From contig NZ_KE383818.1 of NCBI RefSeq assembly GCF_000422325.1, positions 1-64,000 on the forward strand: DNA of 64,000 nt, in the 5' to 3' direction. Shown in pieces: positions 48,065 to 57,764 of this stretch (the first letter of the stretch is position 1; the number at the start of each line of letters is the position of its first letter). The stretch comes from Marinospirillum minutulum DSM 6287. GTDB lineage: Bacteria > Pseudomonadota > Gammaproteobacteria > Pseudomonadales > Halomonadaceae. A program made the translations under genes and the position numbers. Below the pieces are notes generated by a model that was not told where the DNA came from, did not search any database, and saw only the letters and a list, made by a program, of their open reading frames with translations.

Positions 48065-49369
48065 TTGAAACCTGTAAAAGTGGCTATATGTGGACTAGGT
48101 ACCGTTGGCGGTGGTGTATTTAATGTGTTGTTACGCAATGCCAGCGAAATTTCCCGTAGAGCAGGTCGGCCGATTGTTATCGAACAGGTAGCTACCCGAA
48201 CTCCTAACCCAGACTGTGAAACATCTAGCGTTTATATGTCGCAAGATGTTTTTGATGTTATAGACAACCCAGAAATTGATATAGTCGTCGAACTTATTGG
48301 CGGTTACGATATAGCTTACGACCTAGTAATGAAGGCCATACAAGCAGGCAAGCATGTTGTTACTGCTAATAAAGCTTTGATTGCTGTTTATGGTAATGAA
48401 ATTTTTCAAGCTGCACGTGAAGCCGGTGTAGTGGTTGCTTTTGAAGCGGCAGTTGCTGGCGGTATTCCCATCATTAAATCCATTCGTGAAGGCTTAACCG
48501 CCAATAAAATTCAATGGGTTGCTGGTATTATCAATGGCACAGGCAACTACATACTTAGCAGTATGCAGCAAGAAGGCAAAACCTTTGAAGAAGCCCTAGC
48601 CGAAGCGCAAGAGCTAGGTTATGCCGAAGCTGATCCAACCTTTGATGTGGAAGGCATAGATGCAGCCCATAAGCTAACCATTCTCTCTGCTATCGCTTTT
48701 GGTGTTCCATTAAGCTTTGATAAAGTTTATACCGAAGGCATTAGTCGCATTGAAATTGAAGACATTAAGCAAGCCGATGCACTTGGTTATGTTATTAAGC
48801 ACCTAGGCATAACACGCCGTACCGAAGAAGGGCTAGAGCTAAGAGTTCATCCAACCCTAATACCTAAAGAACGCCTGCTAGCCAATGTTAATGGCGTAAA
48901 AAATGCCGTTATGGTTTCTGGTGATGCAGTTGGCCCAACACTTTATTACGGTGCTGGTGCTGGGGCAGAACCTACCGCTTCTTCTGTTATTGCAGATTTA
49001 GTTGATGTGGCGCGTGCTATGGGTGTAGATCAAGCCTCACGTGTGCCCTACCTTGCCTTTGCAGACCAGTCTTATGATTTGCCTGTACTGCCTATGGAAG
49101 AAATTGAAACAGCCTATTACCTGCGCTTGCTAGCAGTAGATCGCCCAGGCGTTCTTGCCCGTGTTGCTACAATTTTGAGCGAGCAGGGAATAAGCATTGA
49201 AGCCATAGTGCAAAGAGATTCAATTGAAGGCGAGCTAGTGCCCATTATTTTACTTACTCATGTCACTAAAGAAGCAGCCATGAACGAAGTAATACGCCAG
49301 ATAGAATCGCTAGCTGATATTGCTGGTGGTGTCATGCGTATTCGTGTTGAAAGCCTAAACGATCAATAA
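48065..49369 (+). CDS. hom: Homoserine dehydrogenase
   Basis: A 434-residue NAD(P)-dependent enzyme making homoserine for threonine and methionine synthesis. The Rossmann motif VAICGLGTVGGGVFNVL is at residues 5-21, VATRTP and TANKALIAVYG follow, and the catalytic region AAVAGGIPIIKSIREGL and GIINGTGNYILSSM is intact. A C-terminal ACT domain (about 350-430, RLLAVDRPGVLARVATILSEQGISIEAI) suggests feedback inhibition by threonine. TTG start with TAGGAGAG upstream. thrC follows after 19 bp. Confidence 0.97.
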   Translation: MKPVKVAICGLGTVGGGVFNVLLRNASEISRRAGRPIVIEQVATRTPNPDCETSSVYMSQDVFDVIDNPEIDIVVELIGGYDIAYDLVMKAIQAGKHVVTANKALIAVYGNEIFQAAREAGVVVAFEAAVAGGIPIIKSIREGLTANKIQWVAGIINGTGNYILSSMQQEGKTFEEALAEAQELGYAEADPTFDVEGIDAAHKLTILSAIAFGVPLSFDKVYTEGISRIEIEDIKQADALGYVIKHLGITRRTEEGLELRVHPTLIPKERLLANVNGVKNAVMVSGDAVGPTLYYGAGAGAEPTASSVIADLVDVARAMGVDQASRVPYLAFADQSYDLPVLPMEEIETAYYLRLLAVDRPGVLARVATILSEQGISIEAIVQRDSIEGELVPIILLTHVTKEAAMNEVIRQIESLADIAGGVMRIRVESLNDQ

Positions 49370-49388
49370 TTAAAAGCGAGATAAAGCC

Positions 49389-50783
49389 GTGCGTTATATC
49401 AGCACTCGCGGGCAAGCGCCCGCACTTAGTTTTGAAGAAGTGGTATTAACTGGACTAGCCCCAGACGGTGGCCTTTATGTGCCAGAAACCTACCCACAAA
49501 TGAGTAAGCAAGAAATTGCTGACTTGGCAGGCTTGCCTTATCACGAAGTTGCTTTTCGAGTAATGCGTCCCTACATAGGCGACTGCATAGATGAAGCAAC
49601 CCTGCGTGATATTTTAAAGAAAACCTATGCCAGCTTTAATCACGATGCAGTAGCGCCTTTAAAACAGTTAGATAACAACCACTTTTTATTAGAGCTTTTT
49701 CACGGCCCAACCTTGGCATTTAAAGACGTTGCCTTGCAGCTTCTAGGTCGTTTGCTAGACCATTTTTTACTAAAGCGTGGCGAGCGCGGTGTAATTATGG
49801 GGGCAACTTCTGGTGACACAGGTTCAGCAGCTATCGAAGGCTGTAAACCTTGCGAGCAGGTCGATATTTTTATTCTGCATCCGCATAACCGCGTTTCAGA
49901 AGTCCAGCGTCGTCAAATGACTTGTGTACTTGCACCTAACGTACACAACCTAGCCATTGAAGGTGACTTTGATGATTGCCAAGCTATGGTTAAAGCCAGT
50001 TTTGGTGATCAAAGCTTCTTAAATGGTCAGCGCCTAATTGCAGTTAACTCAATTAACTGGGCGCGTATTATGGCGCAAATTGTTTATTACTTTACCAGCG
50101 CAGTTGCGCTAGGTGCGCCCCACCGTGAAGTGTCTTTCAGTGTGCCTTCAGCCAACTTTGGCGATGTATTTGCAGGTTATGTAGCACGGAAAATGGGCCT
50201 GCCTATTCGTCAGCTAATTGTGGCTACTAACGCCAACGATATTTTACACCGCACTTTACATAGCAACGATTTCAGCAAAAAGACCCTAGAACCCACTTTA
50301 GCGCCTTCAATGGATATTGTAGTTTCTTCTAACTTTGAGCGTTTATTGTTCGATCTTTACGACCAGGATGGAGCCGCTGTTGCAGAGTTATTAGAAGATT
50401 TCCAAAGCAAAGCAACTCAGCTAGACCCTAAAGCTTGGGCTAAGGCACAAGAGGTTTTTGCTAGTCTGGCCGTTGATGATGCAACCATTTTAAAAGTAAT
50501 AGCCGATGCCTTTAAACGCACGGGAGAGCTGCTAGACCCCCACACTGCAACGGGTTACCTAGCAACTGAAAAGTGCGCTACCGACCCTAAAGTTCCTGTA
50601 GTGACCTTAGCGACAGCACATCCAGCTAAATTTGAAGAAGCCATTATTAAAGCAGGTTTTGTTCAAGGTGCTAGTTTGCCAGAACACATGAGTGATCTCT
50701 TAGAACGAGAAGAGCGTTACACTGTACTACCAGCAGACTTAAAAACTGTACAAAATCACCTAGCTGAAGTACAAAGTAAATAA
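49389..50783 (+). CDS. thrC: Threonine synthase
   Basis: A 464-residue PLP enzyme converting O-phosphohomoserine to threonine. The long gammaproteobacterial form begins MRYISTRGQAPALSFEEVVLTGLAPDGGLYVPE. The PLP lysine is in GPTLAFKDVALQLLG (about residue 114), with GATSGDTGSAAIEG as the phosphate-binding loop. The start is GTG 49389. It forms an operon with hom. Confidence 0.97.
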   Translation: MRYISTRGQAPALSFEEVVLTGLAPDGGLYVPETYPQMSKQEIADLAGLPYHEVAFRVMRPYIGDCIDEATLRDILKKTYASFNHDAVAPLKQLDNNHFLLELFHGPTLAFKDVALQLLGRLLDHFLLKRGERGVIMGATSGDTGSAAIEGCKPCEQVDIFILHPHNRVSEVQRRQMTCVLAPNVHNLAIEGDFDDCQAMVKASFGDQSFLNGQRLIAVNSINWARIMAQIVYYFTSAVALGAPHREVSFSVPSANFGDVFAGYVARKMGLPIRQLIVATNANDILHRTLHSNDFSKKTLEPTLAPSMDIVVSSNFERLLFDLYDQDGAAVAELLEDFQSKATQLDPKAWAKAQEVFASLAVDDATILKVIADAFKRTGELLDPHTATGYLATEKCATDPKVPVVTLATAHPAKFEEAIIKAGFVQGASLPEHMSDLLEREERYTVLPADLKTVQNHLAEVQSK

Positions 50784-50851
50784 CTAAACCAGATTGTTGT
50801 AATCAATTGGCTTTATACGAGTCATCTATATTTACAAGGAGAAACAACACT

Positions 50852-53122
50852 ATGTTGAATAAGCTAAGTATAGGGCTAAGAATACAATTAGGCTTTGCGT
50901 TGGTGTTGATACTAGGTATTGGCATACTACTACCGCTTCAGCTACAAAATATGGATCAACTGATGCTGCGAACAGAGCAGGATGCTCTAAAACGCTTGCA
51001 TCAAGCTGCCTTAGACGAAATAACAAATCAGCAATCTCAGGCCTTACATTTAGCGGCAGCTATTGCTAATCAACCAGATATACAACGTAATTTTGCTGTA
51101 CAAAATCGTCAAGTTTTAGAAGAACAGCTTTTACCAGTATTTCAAAACTTGCAGCAAATGGCGGGCATTGAACAAATGCAATTCCACCTACCGCCAGCTA
51201 CCTCCTTCTTACGCTTACACAAACCAGCTAAGTTTGGTGATGACCTTTCTTCTTTTAGACATACCGTTGTTGAAACCAATCGCAGTAAAAATGCAGTTTC
51301 TGGTATAGAAAGTGGCGTAGCGGGTATAGGTATACGGGGTGTAGTACCTGTTACTTGGCAAGGCCGTCATTATGGCAGTTTAGAGTTTGGTTTATCTTTA
51401 CGCCAAGCCTATGCTGATGCTTTTAAAGCAAGTCAAAAAGCAGACCTAATTATTTACCAAGCAACAGACAAAGGCTTTGAACAGTTAGTAAGTACTTGGC
51501 AGGGTCAAGAGCTAATTAAAGCTAACGACCTAAAGCAAGTGATGCAGGGTAAGGTTATGACAACTAGGGCAAGTGACCAAGGTTTAGACATAGCCGTGCT
51601 AGCAGCACCTTTAAAAGATTACAGTGGTAACACCATTGGTGTTATGGCTATTTACTCAGATCGCTCCGCTAGCGTTACTGCCTTCCAAAGTGCTATAGCA
51701 ACCACTTCAACAGTGTCTTTCTTTATCCTTCTAGTAGGCTTGCTGGTTTCTTGGTTGTTAGCAAGAGGCATTATTTCTCCAATTAAACGCCTAAACCTAG
51801 CCTTACAAAACATTTCTGAAGGTGAGCAAGACCTGCGTCAACGCTTACCTATAGAGGGTAAAAATGAACTATCAGAAGTAGCCAAGTCTTTTAACAACTT
51901 TGTCGCCAAGGTTGAAAAAACCGTACTGTCTGTTTTAGATCATGTGGGCGAGTTAGGCTCTAAGGCTGAATACACCTTCCGTATTACGGGTGAAACCGCT
52001 GACTCAATGAAGCGTCAGCAAATGAGCACCGAAGAAGTTTCAACCGCTATGAACGAAATGTCAGTTACTGCAGTAGAAATTGCCAGCCATGCTGCCGAAA
52101 CTGCCAATGCAACAGAGCAGGCTGATCAAAGCTCAGCCCATGGTAATGATGTTGTGCAGCAAACCAGTGAAGGCATCTCTCGCTTGGCAGCCGAAGTAGA
52201 TCAAGCGGCACAAGTGATTCGCAAGTTAAATGAATACAGCGAAAACATTGGCAGTATTTTAGATGTTATCAGCGGTATTTCAGAACAAACCAACCTCTTA
52301 GCCCTTAATGCGGCCATTGAAGCAGCAAGGGCTGGTGAGCATGGTCGTGGTTTTGCCGTGGTTGCCGATGAAGTGCGTCAGCTAGCACAACGCTCACAAG
52401 AAGCCACAGGCCAAATTCACGGCATGATAGAGCAGCTACAACAAGGCGTTGAAGAGTCTGTTAATGTGATTGAACGCAGCCATAAAGAAGCTGAAAAAAC
52501 CGTTGAACAAACCGAAGCCGCTCGCCTTGCACTGCAAGAAATTACTGAAGCCATGCGCCGTATTAGTGATATGAGCGCACAAATTGCTTCTGCCGCTGAA
52601 GAACAAACAGCCGTATCTGATGATATTAACCGTCACATTGTTATTATTAGCGAAGGTGCAGTAGAAACAGTCGGACAAACAGGTAATATCATTGCTGCTA
52701 CGAGTGGTATAGGCAGTGAAATATCCGCGCTAATGAAGCAAATGCGGGGCTTTAAGGTAAATATTGAACCTCACGTAGAGCTGGCTTTAGCAAAAAGTGC
52801 TCACCGAGCATGGAAAGTGCGTTTACGTAGCTTCCTAGATGGTCAATCAACCTTAAGTTTAGATCAAGCAGTAAGCCACAATGATTGTGACCTAGGTGTT
52901 TGGTACGGCGGCGATGGCATGAAAAACTTTGGTCATTTCCCCGAAATGAAAGCCTTGAATGAACCGCATAAGCAAATGCACATTCTTATTCAAGAAATTA
53001 TTAAAGCTAAACAAAATGGCGATACAGCCGAGGCTGAAGACCTCTACCTAAAAGTAGATGATTACTCAGATCAAATTATTGCCTTGCTGAATGAAGTTTT
53101 AGCGAAGATAGGGCGTGCTTAA
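50852..53122 (+). CDS. Methyl-accepting chemotaxis protein with C-terminal CZB domain
   Basis: A 756-residue chemoreceptor. TM1 at about 8-27, a periplasmic Cache-like sensor region of about 260 residues, TM2 at about 282-305, HAMP at about 305-360, and the signalling hairpin with tip ISEQTNLLALNAAIEAARAGEHGRGFAVVADEVRQLA. The C-terminus is a chemoreceptor zinc-binding (CZB) domain: HRAWK, DCDLGVWY, then HFPEM and PHKQMH give the 3His/1Cys set. CZB receptors bind zinc and react with oxidants such as hypochlorous acid. AAGGAG 10 nt upstream fixes ATG 50852. Confidence 0.93.
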   Translation: MLNKLSIGLRIQLGFALVLILGIGILLPLQLQNMDQLMLRTEQDALKRLHQAALDEITNQQSQALHLAAAIANQPDIQRNFAVQNRQVLEEQLLPVFQNLQQMAGIEQMQFHLPPATSFLRLHKPAKFGDDLSSFRHTVVETNRSKNAVSGIESGVAGIGIRGVVPVTWQGRHYGSLEFGLSLRQAYADAFKASQKADLIIYQATDKGFEQLVSTWQGQELIKANDLKQVMQGKVMTTRASDQGLDIAVLAAPLKDYSGNTIGVMAIYSDRSASVTAFQSAIATTSTVSFFILLVGLLVSWLLARGIISPIKRLNLALQNISEGEQDLRQRLPIEGKNELSEVAKSFNNFVAKVEKTVLSVLDHVGELGSKAEYTFRITGETADSMKRQQMSTEEVSTAMNEMSVTAVEIASHAAETANATEQADQSSAHGNDVVQQTSEGISRLAAEVDQAAQVIRKLNEYSENIGSILDVISGISEQTNLLALNAAIEAARAGEHGRGFAVVADEVRQLAQRSQEATGQIHGMIEQLQQGVEESVNVIERSHKEAEKTVEQTEAARLALQEITEAMRRISDMSAQIASAAEEQTAVSDDINRHIVIISEGAVETVGQTGNIIAATSGIGSEISALMKQMRGFKVNIEPHVELALAKSAHRAWKVRLRSFLDGQSTLSLDQAVSHNDCDLGVWYGGDGMKNFGHFPEMKALNEPHKQMHILIQEIIKAKQNGDTAEAEDLYLKVDDYSDQIIALLNEVLAKIGRA

Positions 53123-54905
53123 ACCTGCTAAAAAAATTGAACTACGCCTTCGGTCAGTTGATAGAAACATTTATCAGCAAGCACTGACTGAAGGTGTTCA
53201 TCCACTTCTAGCCAGAATACTAGCAGGGCGCTTAAATCAATCTTCACCCTCCATAGCTGCCCTGATAGAGCCGGGCTTAAATCAGCTAGCAGCACCCGAT
53301 TCACTGGCTGATATAAAACCAGCAGTTGAAAGATTAAAGCTAGCAATTCAAAGGGGTGAAACGCTAGGACTGCTCACTGATTATGATGTTGATGGCATTA
53401 CCTCTCATGTAGTTATTTATCGTACTCTAACCGAGCTTCTAGGGGTTCCTGCTGAACAGCTACTTAGCTTAATTGGCCATCGTATTGATGATGGTTACGG
53501 TGTTAGCGATTCCTTAACAAACCGTATTCTTGCTGCTGACAAACTTCCTAGCGTTATTATCACCGCTGATTGCGGTTCTTCAGATGAACCACGCATTGCC
53601 AGACTTAAAGCTGCGGGTATAGATGTGTTAGTAACAGATCACCACACCCTCCCCAAAAGTGGCCCACCAGCTTCAGCTTATGCAGTGATTAACCCAACAC
53701 GTACAGACTGTAACTACCCAGATAAAACCCTTGCCGGTTGTGGCGTTGCTTGGTTGTTAATGTCTGCCTTGCGTAATTCCATGGTTCAAGAAGGTTTGTT
53801 GCCAAGTAGCACACCCAAGCTTAGTTACCTCTTGCCTTTTGTAGCCTTAGGAACTGTTGCCGACTGTGTTTCTTTGGGTGCTAGTGCTATCAATCGTGCT
53901 CTAGTTAGAGCGGGATTACAGCTGATGAATACGTCTAATGAAGCTTGTTGGCAAGCATTTCGACAGTTAATGGGAAAGCGACAGGAAGCATTCACTGCCT
54001 CCACCCTAGGGTTTCAGCTAGGGCCAAGAATTAACGCCAGCTCACGTATGGCAGACCCTTACGAAGCCCTGCAATACCTACTAGCCAAGTACCCAGAAAC
54101 AGCAGCACAACATTTAGAATTATTAGACAGCGACAACCAACAAAGGCGAACGGTTGAAAAAGAAATGGTTCAGGCTGCTTTGCAAGGGGCGGAAGAACAG
54201 GTTGCTGCGGGTATGCAAAGCTTGGTTGCTTACCTAGAAGAAGGGCATTCGGGCGTACAAGGTATCGTTGCATCAAGGCTAGTAGAAAAACACGGCCGTC
54301 CTACTGTAGTTTTAACCCCTGCAAGTGATACTAAACACTTGGTTGCCTCAGCAAGAAGTGTCCCAGGAATTAGCATTCATGCCGCCTTACAGCGAGTCGA
54401 TGACATGAATCCTGGTATGCTAGTCAAGTTTGGTGGTCACCAAGCCGCTGCGGGCTTAACGCTTTGGCGTGAACGGTTGGTTGATTTTCAGCAGGCTTTT
54501 GAACGCGCTATTGTTCTTCAGTTAGGCGAGCGTAAACTAGCACCCTACCTACTAACAGACGGAGAACTAGAACCTAATTTAGTTAGCCTAGAAGCGTTTA
54601 ATCTACTAAAAAAACTTGAACCCTATGGTAGGGAGTTTGAAGCGCCTTTATTTGAAGGTGTGTTTCATCTGGCGGGAATAAGAGCTGTCGGCGCAGACCC
54701 TATTCATCTACAACTCGACTTAACCCTAGCGAATGATACTAATTTAATAAAAGCCATTTGGTTTCGTGCTTTACCTCAGGCTGGGGCTGATTTTCCTTTT
54801 CAGGAGGGTGACCAAGTCCGTTTGGCCTACCGTTTAGAAGAGAATGTATTCAGGGGAAGAACAAGCTTACAGCTAATGATTAGTTATGCCGAACTAGTTA
54901 CTTAA
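53115..54905 (+). CDS. recJ: Single-stranded-DNA-specific exonuclease RecJ
   Basis: A 596-residue 5'-3' exonuclease in recombination and mismatch repair. DHH-domain motifs LLTDYDVDGITSH (about 88-100), ITADCGSSDEPR, VTDHHTLPKSGPPA and LAGCGVAWLL are followed by the DHHA1 motif VKFGGHQAAAGLTL and an OB-like C-terminus. The usual D-x-D-x-D start motif reads DYDVD, retaining the metal-binding aspartates. The GTG start overlaps the chemoreceptor stop by 8 nt. Confidence 0.95.
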   Translation: MLKPAKKIELRLRSVDRNIYQQALTEGVHPLLARILAGRLNQSSPSIAALIEPGLNQLAAPDSLADIKPAVERLKLAIQRGETLGLLTDYDVDGITSHVVIYRTLTELLGVPAEQLLSLIGHRIDDGYGVSDSLTNRILAADKLPSVIITADCGSSDEPRIARLKAAGIDVLVTDHHTLPKSGPPASAYAVINPTRTDCNYPDKTLAGCGVAWLLMSALRNSMVQEGLLPSSTPKLSYLLPFVALGTVADCVSLGASAINRALVRAGLQLMNTSNEACWQAFRQLMGKRQEAFTASTLGFQLGPRINASSRMADPYEALQYLLAKYPETAAQHLELLDSDNQQRRTVEKEMVQAALQGAEEQVAAGMQSLVAYLEEGHSGVQGIVASRLVEKHGRPTVVLTPASDTKHLVASARSVPGISIHAALQRVDDMNPGMLVKFGGHQAAAGLTLWRERLVDFQQAFERAIVLQLGERKLAPYLLTDGELEPNLVSLEAFNLLKKLEPYGREFEAPLFEGVFHLAGIRAVGADPIHLQLDLTLANDTNLIKAIWFRALPQAGADFPFQEGDQVRLAYRLEENVFRGRTSLQLMISYAELVT

Positions 54906-55146
54906 GGCAATCTTTATAATAAATGCCACGGTAATCACGCCAACCTTCTCTGCCATTGGTGTCCATATAAAGCTTAACCATTCGGCAATAATCTGCATCT
55001 CTATGCCCTTCCCGAAGTTCGTTAGAATGGGGCTGAATCATAAACTTAGTAAAAAACAAATAAACTAAAACTGCAAAAGCCAAAATAAACAATATTGAGG
55101 CAACTAAGGCCACCGTTTTGTTTTGTTCTTCTGGTGAATTGTCCAT
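54898..55146 (-). CDS. Small single-pass membrane protein of unknown family
   Basis: An 82-residue protein with one strong membrane segment at about 14-34 (VASILFILAFAVLVYLFFTKF). The outer part holds a charged stretch (NELREGHRDADYC) and YMDTNGREGWRDYRGIYYKDCLK, with two Cys that could pair. I recognise no family. Codon use is like its neighbours. It converges with recJ and overlaps its 3' end by 8 nt, and it precedes the SulP gene on the same strand. Confidence 0.55.
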   Translation of the reverse strand: MDNSPEEQNKTVALVASILFILAFAVLVYLFFTKFMIQPHSNELREGHRDADYCRMVKLYMDTNGREGWRDYRGIYYKDCLK

Positions 55147-55199
55147 TTTGCTACTCCAAAATTAAAACTTAATTTATTAACAAGCTTATCGGCTAAGCT

Positions 55200-56912
55200 T
55201 TACTTAATTGTAGTTTGATAGGCTAACCAGCGTTTGCTAGCCTGATTAGCACTGCGAGCAAAGCTAAGGTTGGCATTCTTGCGTATGCCCGCCCTGCGCA
55301 GTTTTAAAATTAAATTGGGGGCTAAGCCAATAAATATAATGCGTTTCCCCCTTGCTTCTAATTGGCGTATTGCAGCATCGAGAGAGTCAATAGCAGTTAT
55401 ATCCAAACTAGAAACCTCATGCATATCAACAAAAACAGCATCAATACTAGAAGACACTTGTGATAAACGCCCCAAAGCTTTTTCAGCAGCACCAAAAAAT
55501 AGTGGGCCAGCAATGCGAATATAAGCAACACCCTTTGGTAGCTGCCTATCTTGGTGTTCACGTTCATTCAATGTATAGCTTTGTGTTGCCTGCGCCATGC
55601 GCCCCATAAACAGCAATGAAGCTAACACTATACCTACGCCTACCGCTAGCACCATATCAAACATAACGGTTAGGCTAAAACAGGTAACTAATACTAGCAG
55701 ATCGCTGCGAGGCGCAACTTTCAACATACGTAACACGTGATGGGCTTCACTCATATTCCAAGCAACAATAAGTAATAACCCAGCTAAAGCGGCCATAGGA
55801 AGGTAGGAAAGCCAATCAGAAAAAATAAGCACACTGGCTAGTACCATAAGTGCGTGGAATAAAGCGGCAAAAGGCGAGCGACCGCCTGCCCGTATATTGG
55901 CTGCTGTTCTAGCCAAAGCACCTGTAGCAGTAATACCGCCAAAAAAGGGTGCAACTAAATTACCTAAACCTTGCCCAACCAGCTCAGCGTTAGGGTCATG
56001 TTTTGTACCTGTTAAAGAGTCGCCCACCACCGCACAAAGCAAAGATTCAATTGCGCCTAACATGGCAATAGTAAAAGCAGCGGGCAGTAGGGCGCTGAAT
56101 AATTCCCAGCTAAAACCTATTGCTTCAGCTTCGGCATTAGGCATTAACCAAGGCAATAAAAATGAAGGTGCAACGGGCGGAATGCCACGCCCAGACTCTT
56201 CACCTAGCGTCCAGCTAAATTGATCACCCAGTAGCACCACATGAAAATCAGTAAACCAAAAACCACCAAGCAAAGCTAAAGCCGTGCCTAGCAATAAAGC
56301 AGGTAAGTGACCAGGAATGGGTGTTTTTAAGCGCGGCCAAGCAATAAGAATGGCTAGGGTAACTGCACCAACTAAAAAGTCACCCCAGCTAATTTGTCCA
56401 ACTAAACTAAAAAAATCCATCAGCTTTATAAAAAAGTGGGCGGTGTTATCCATACCACTCAGCCCAAAAAAATCTTTAAGCTGTAAGCTAGCAATTACTA
56501 AAGCAATACCTGCCGTAAAACCCAAGGTAACGGGTGCTGGAATAAATTGAATCAGTCGCCCTAACCTGAGCGCACCCATAGAAAGCTGAATTGCCCCTGC
56601 CATTAAAGTAGCTAAGAGCAAACCACCTAAACCGTACTGGCTAGTAACTGGCAACAAAATAACGACAAACGCAGCCGTTGGACCACTAACAGAAAAGCGT
56701 GAACCGCCCGTTAGTGCAATAACAGCACCAGCCACTATAGCGGTATATAAGCCGTATTGGGGCGGCACACCACTAGCGATTGCCAGTGCCATAGCCAGAG
56801 GAACAGCAATAATACCAAGGGTAATACCGGCTAAAAGGTCGGCGCGTAAATCTTGAAAAGAATAACCTTGTTTAAGGGTTTCTTTAACAGCAGAGGCAAG
56901 AGGAAAGGACAT
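55200..56912 (-). CDS. SulP-family inorganic anion transporter with STAS domain
   Basis: A 570-residue SLC26/SulP transporter. The N-terminal ADLLAGITLGIIAVPLAMALAIASGVPPQYGLY and GGSRFSVSGPTAAFVVILLPV are signatures of the membrane domain, with roughly 12-14 segments. A C-terminal cytoplasmic STAS domain (about 440-560) includes VFVDMHEVSSLDITAIDSL. Members carry sulfate, bicarbonate or dicarboxylates; the substrate cannot be assigned. The ATG has GGAG upstream (reverse complement of ACTCTCC). Confidence 0.9.
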   Translation of the reverse strand: MSFPLASAVKETLKQGYSFQDLRADLLAGITLGIIAVPLAMALAIASGVPPQYGLYTAIVAGAVIALTGGSRFSVSGPTAAFVVILLPVTSQYGLGGLLLATLMAGAIQLSMGALRLGRLIQFIPAPVTLGFTAGIALVIASLQLKDFFGLSGMDNTAHFFIKLMDFFSLVGQISWGDFLVGAVTLAILIAWPRLKTPIPGHLPALLLGTALALLGGFWFTDFHVVLLGDQFSWTLGEESGRGIPPVAPSFLLPWLMPNAEAEAIGFSWELFSALLPAAFTIAMLGAIESLLCAVVGDSLTGTKHDPNAELVGQGLGNLVAPFFGGITATGALARTAANIRAGGRSPFAALFHALMVLASVLIFSDWLSYLPMAALAGLLLIVAWNMSEAHHVLRMLKVAPRSDLLVLVTCFSLTVMFDMVLAVGVGIVLASLLFMGRMAQATQSYTLNEREHQDRQLPKGVAYIRIAGPLFFGAAEKALGRLSQVSSSIDAVFVDMHEVSSLDITAIDSLDAAIRQLEARGKRIIFIGLAPNLILKLRRAGIRKNANLSFARSANQASKRWLAYQTTIK

Positions 56913-56955
56913 GACTCTCCTTAATTTTTACATGAATAAAAAAGATGCAGCCTGT

Positions 56956-57669
56956 TTAAAGTGCTGGATCTATCCGCCCATTTAAGGAGGTATTACAACG
57001 GAACCAACCGGCAATACTCATCCGATTTTTATTGGTAGGAAGCACTTCATGGGGCAAGTCTTCCGACATAAAACAAACAAGCGTACCACTACGTGGTGCA
57101 ACATCTAATAAAACTTGGTTAGTTTGCGGGTGGTAGAGACGCATTTCACCTGCATCTTCTGTTTGCCAGGCCGAGTTTAAATAAACCACCGTGGTTACCT
57201 TGCGGCTAGTGCGCCCACGAAAGCTATCGAGGTGTTTTTTATAAAAAGCACCCGGCGGATAAAGTGCATAGTGGCACTCGTATTCAAACAAGCCTAAAAA
57301 TAGCTCACGGTTTAGGGTGTTTTTTAACTCCCGCATTATTGCTAAATAAGATTGCTGAGCTAGGCTGCTACCATCAAACCAGTGGGTATAATCACCACGA
57401 ACGTCTTCATTCAATAGGTGGTTTTTGCCTCTACCTATACCCGCCGGTGAAAGGCGTGACTGCTCACGCAAGCCCTGTAAATCTTGCTGCAGCTGATCAC
57501 ATAAATCTTGCGACAAATAATTCTCTGCAACAAACCACTGGTTTTCTACTAGGCCATTAATTAGGCTAGTGAAACAAATGTTTGCCGGTTCTGCTGGGGT
57601 AACTAAGTCTGGGCTAGGTGGTGTTTCTAGTGCTAAGTTTACAGCGAGTTTTAAAGGAATTTCAGACAT
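56956..57669 (-). CDS. 2OG-Fe(II) oxygenase
   Basis: A 237-residue prolyl-4-hydroxylase-type dioxygenase. The iron ligands are in YKKHLDSFRGR (H-x-D, about 142-152) and LPHEVLPTNKNRMSIAGWFR (second His and the 2-oxoglutarate-binding Arg, about 206-225). CHYALYPPGAFY precedes the first motif as in family members. The target is unknown; related bacterial proteins hydroxylate proline residues in proteins such as EF-Tu. It stands alone between sulP and glnE. Confidence 0.88.
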   Translation of the reverse strand: MSEIPLKLAVNLALETPPSPDLVTPAEPANICFTSLINGLVENQWFVAENYLSQDLCDQLQQDLQGLREQSRLSPAGIGRGKNHLLNEDVRGDYTHWFDGSSLAQQSYLAIMRELKNTLNRELFLGLFEYECHYALYPPGAFYKKHLDSFRGRTSRKVTTVVYLNSAWQTEDAGEMRLYHPQTNQVLLDVAPRSGTLVCFMSEDLPHEVLPTNKNRMSIAGWFRCNTSLNGRIDPAL

Positions 57670-57764
57670 ACTTAAGTGCCTGTAAAATAAGGTTGAGCCA
57701 GAAAGTATCAGTCACTAGGCTGACAGGATTATTTTAAACTTTTTTCTAAGGTAGGGTTATAGCC

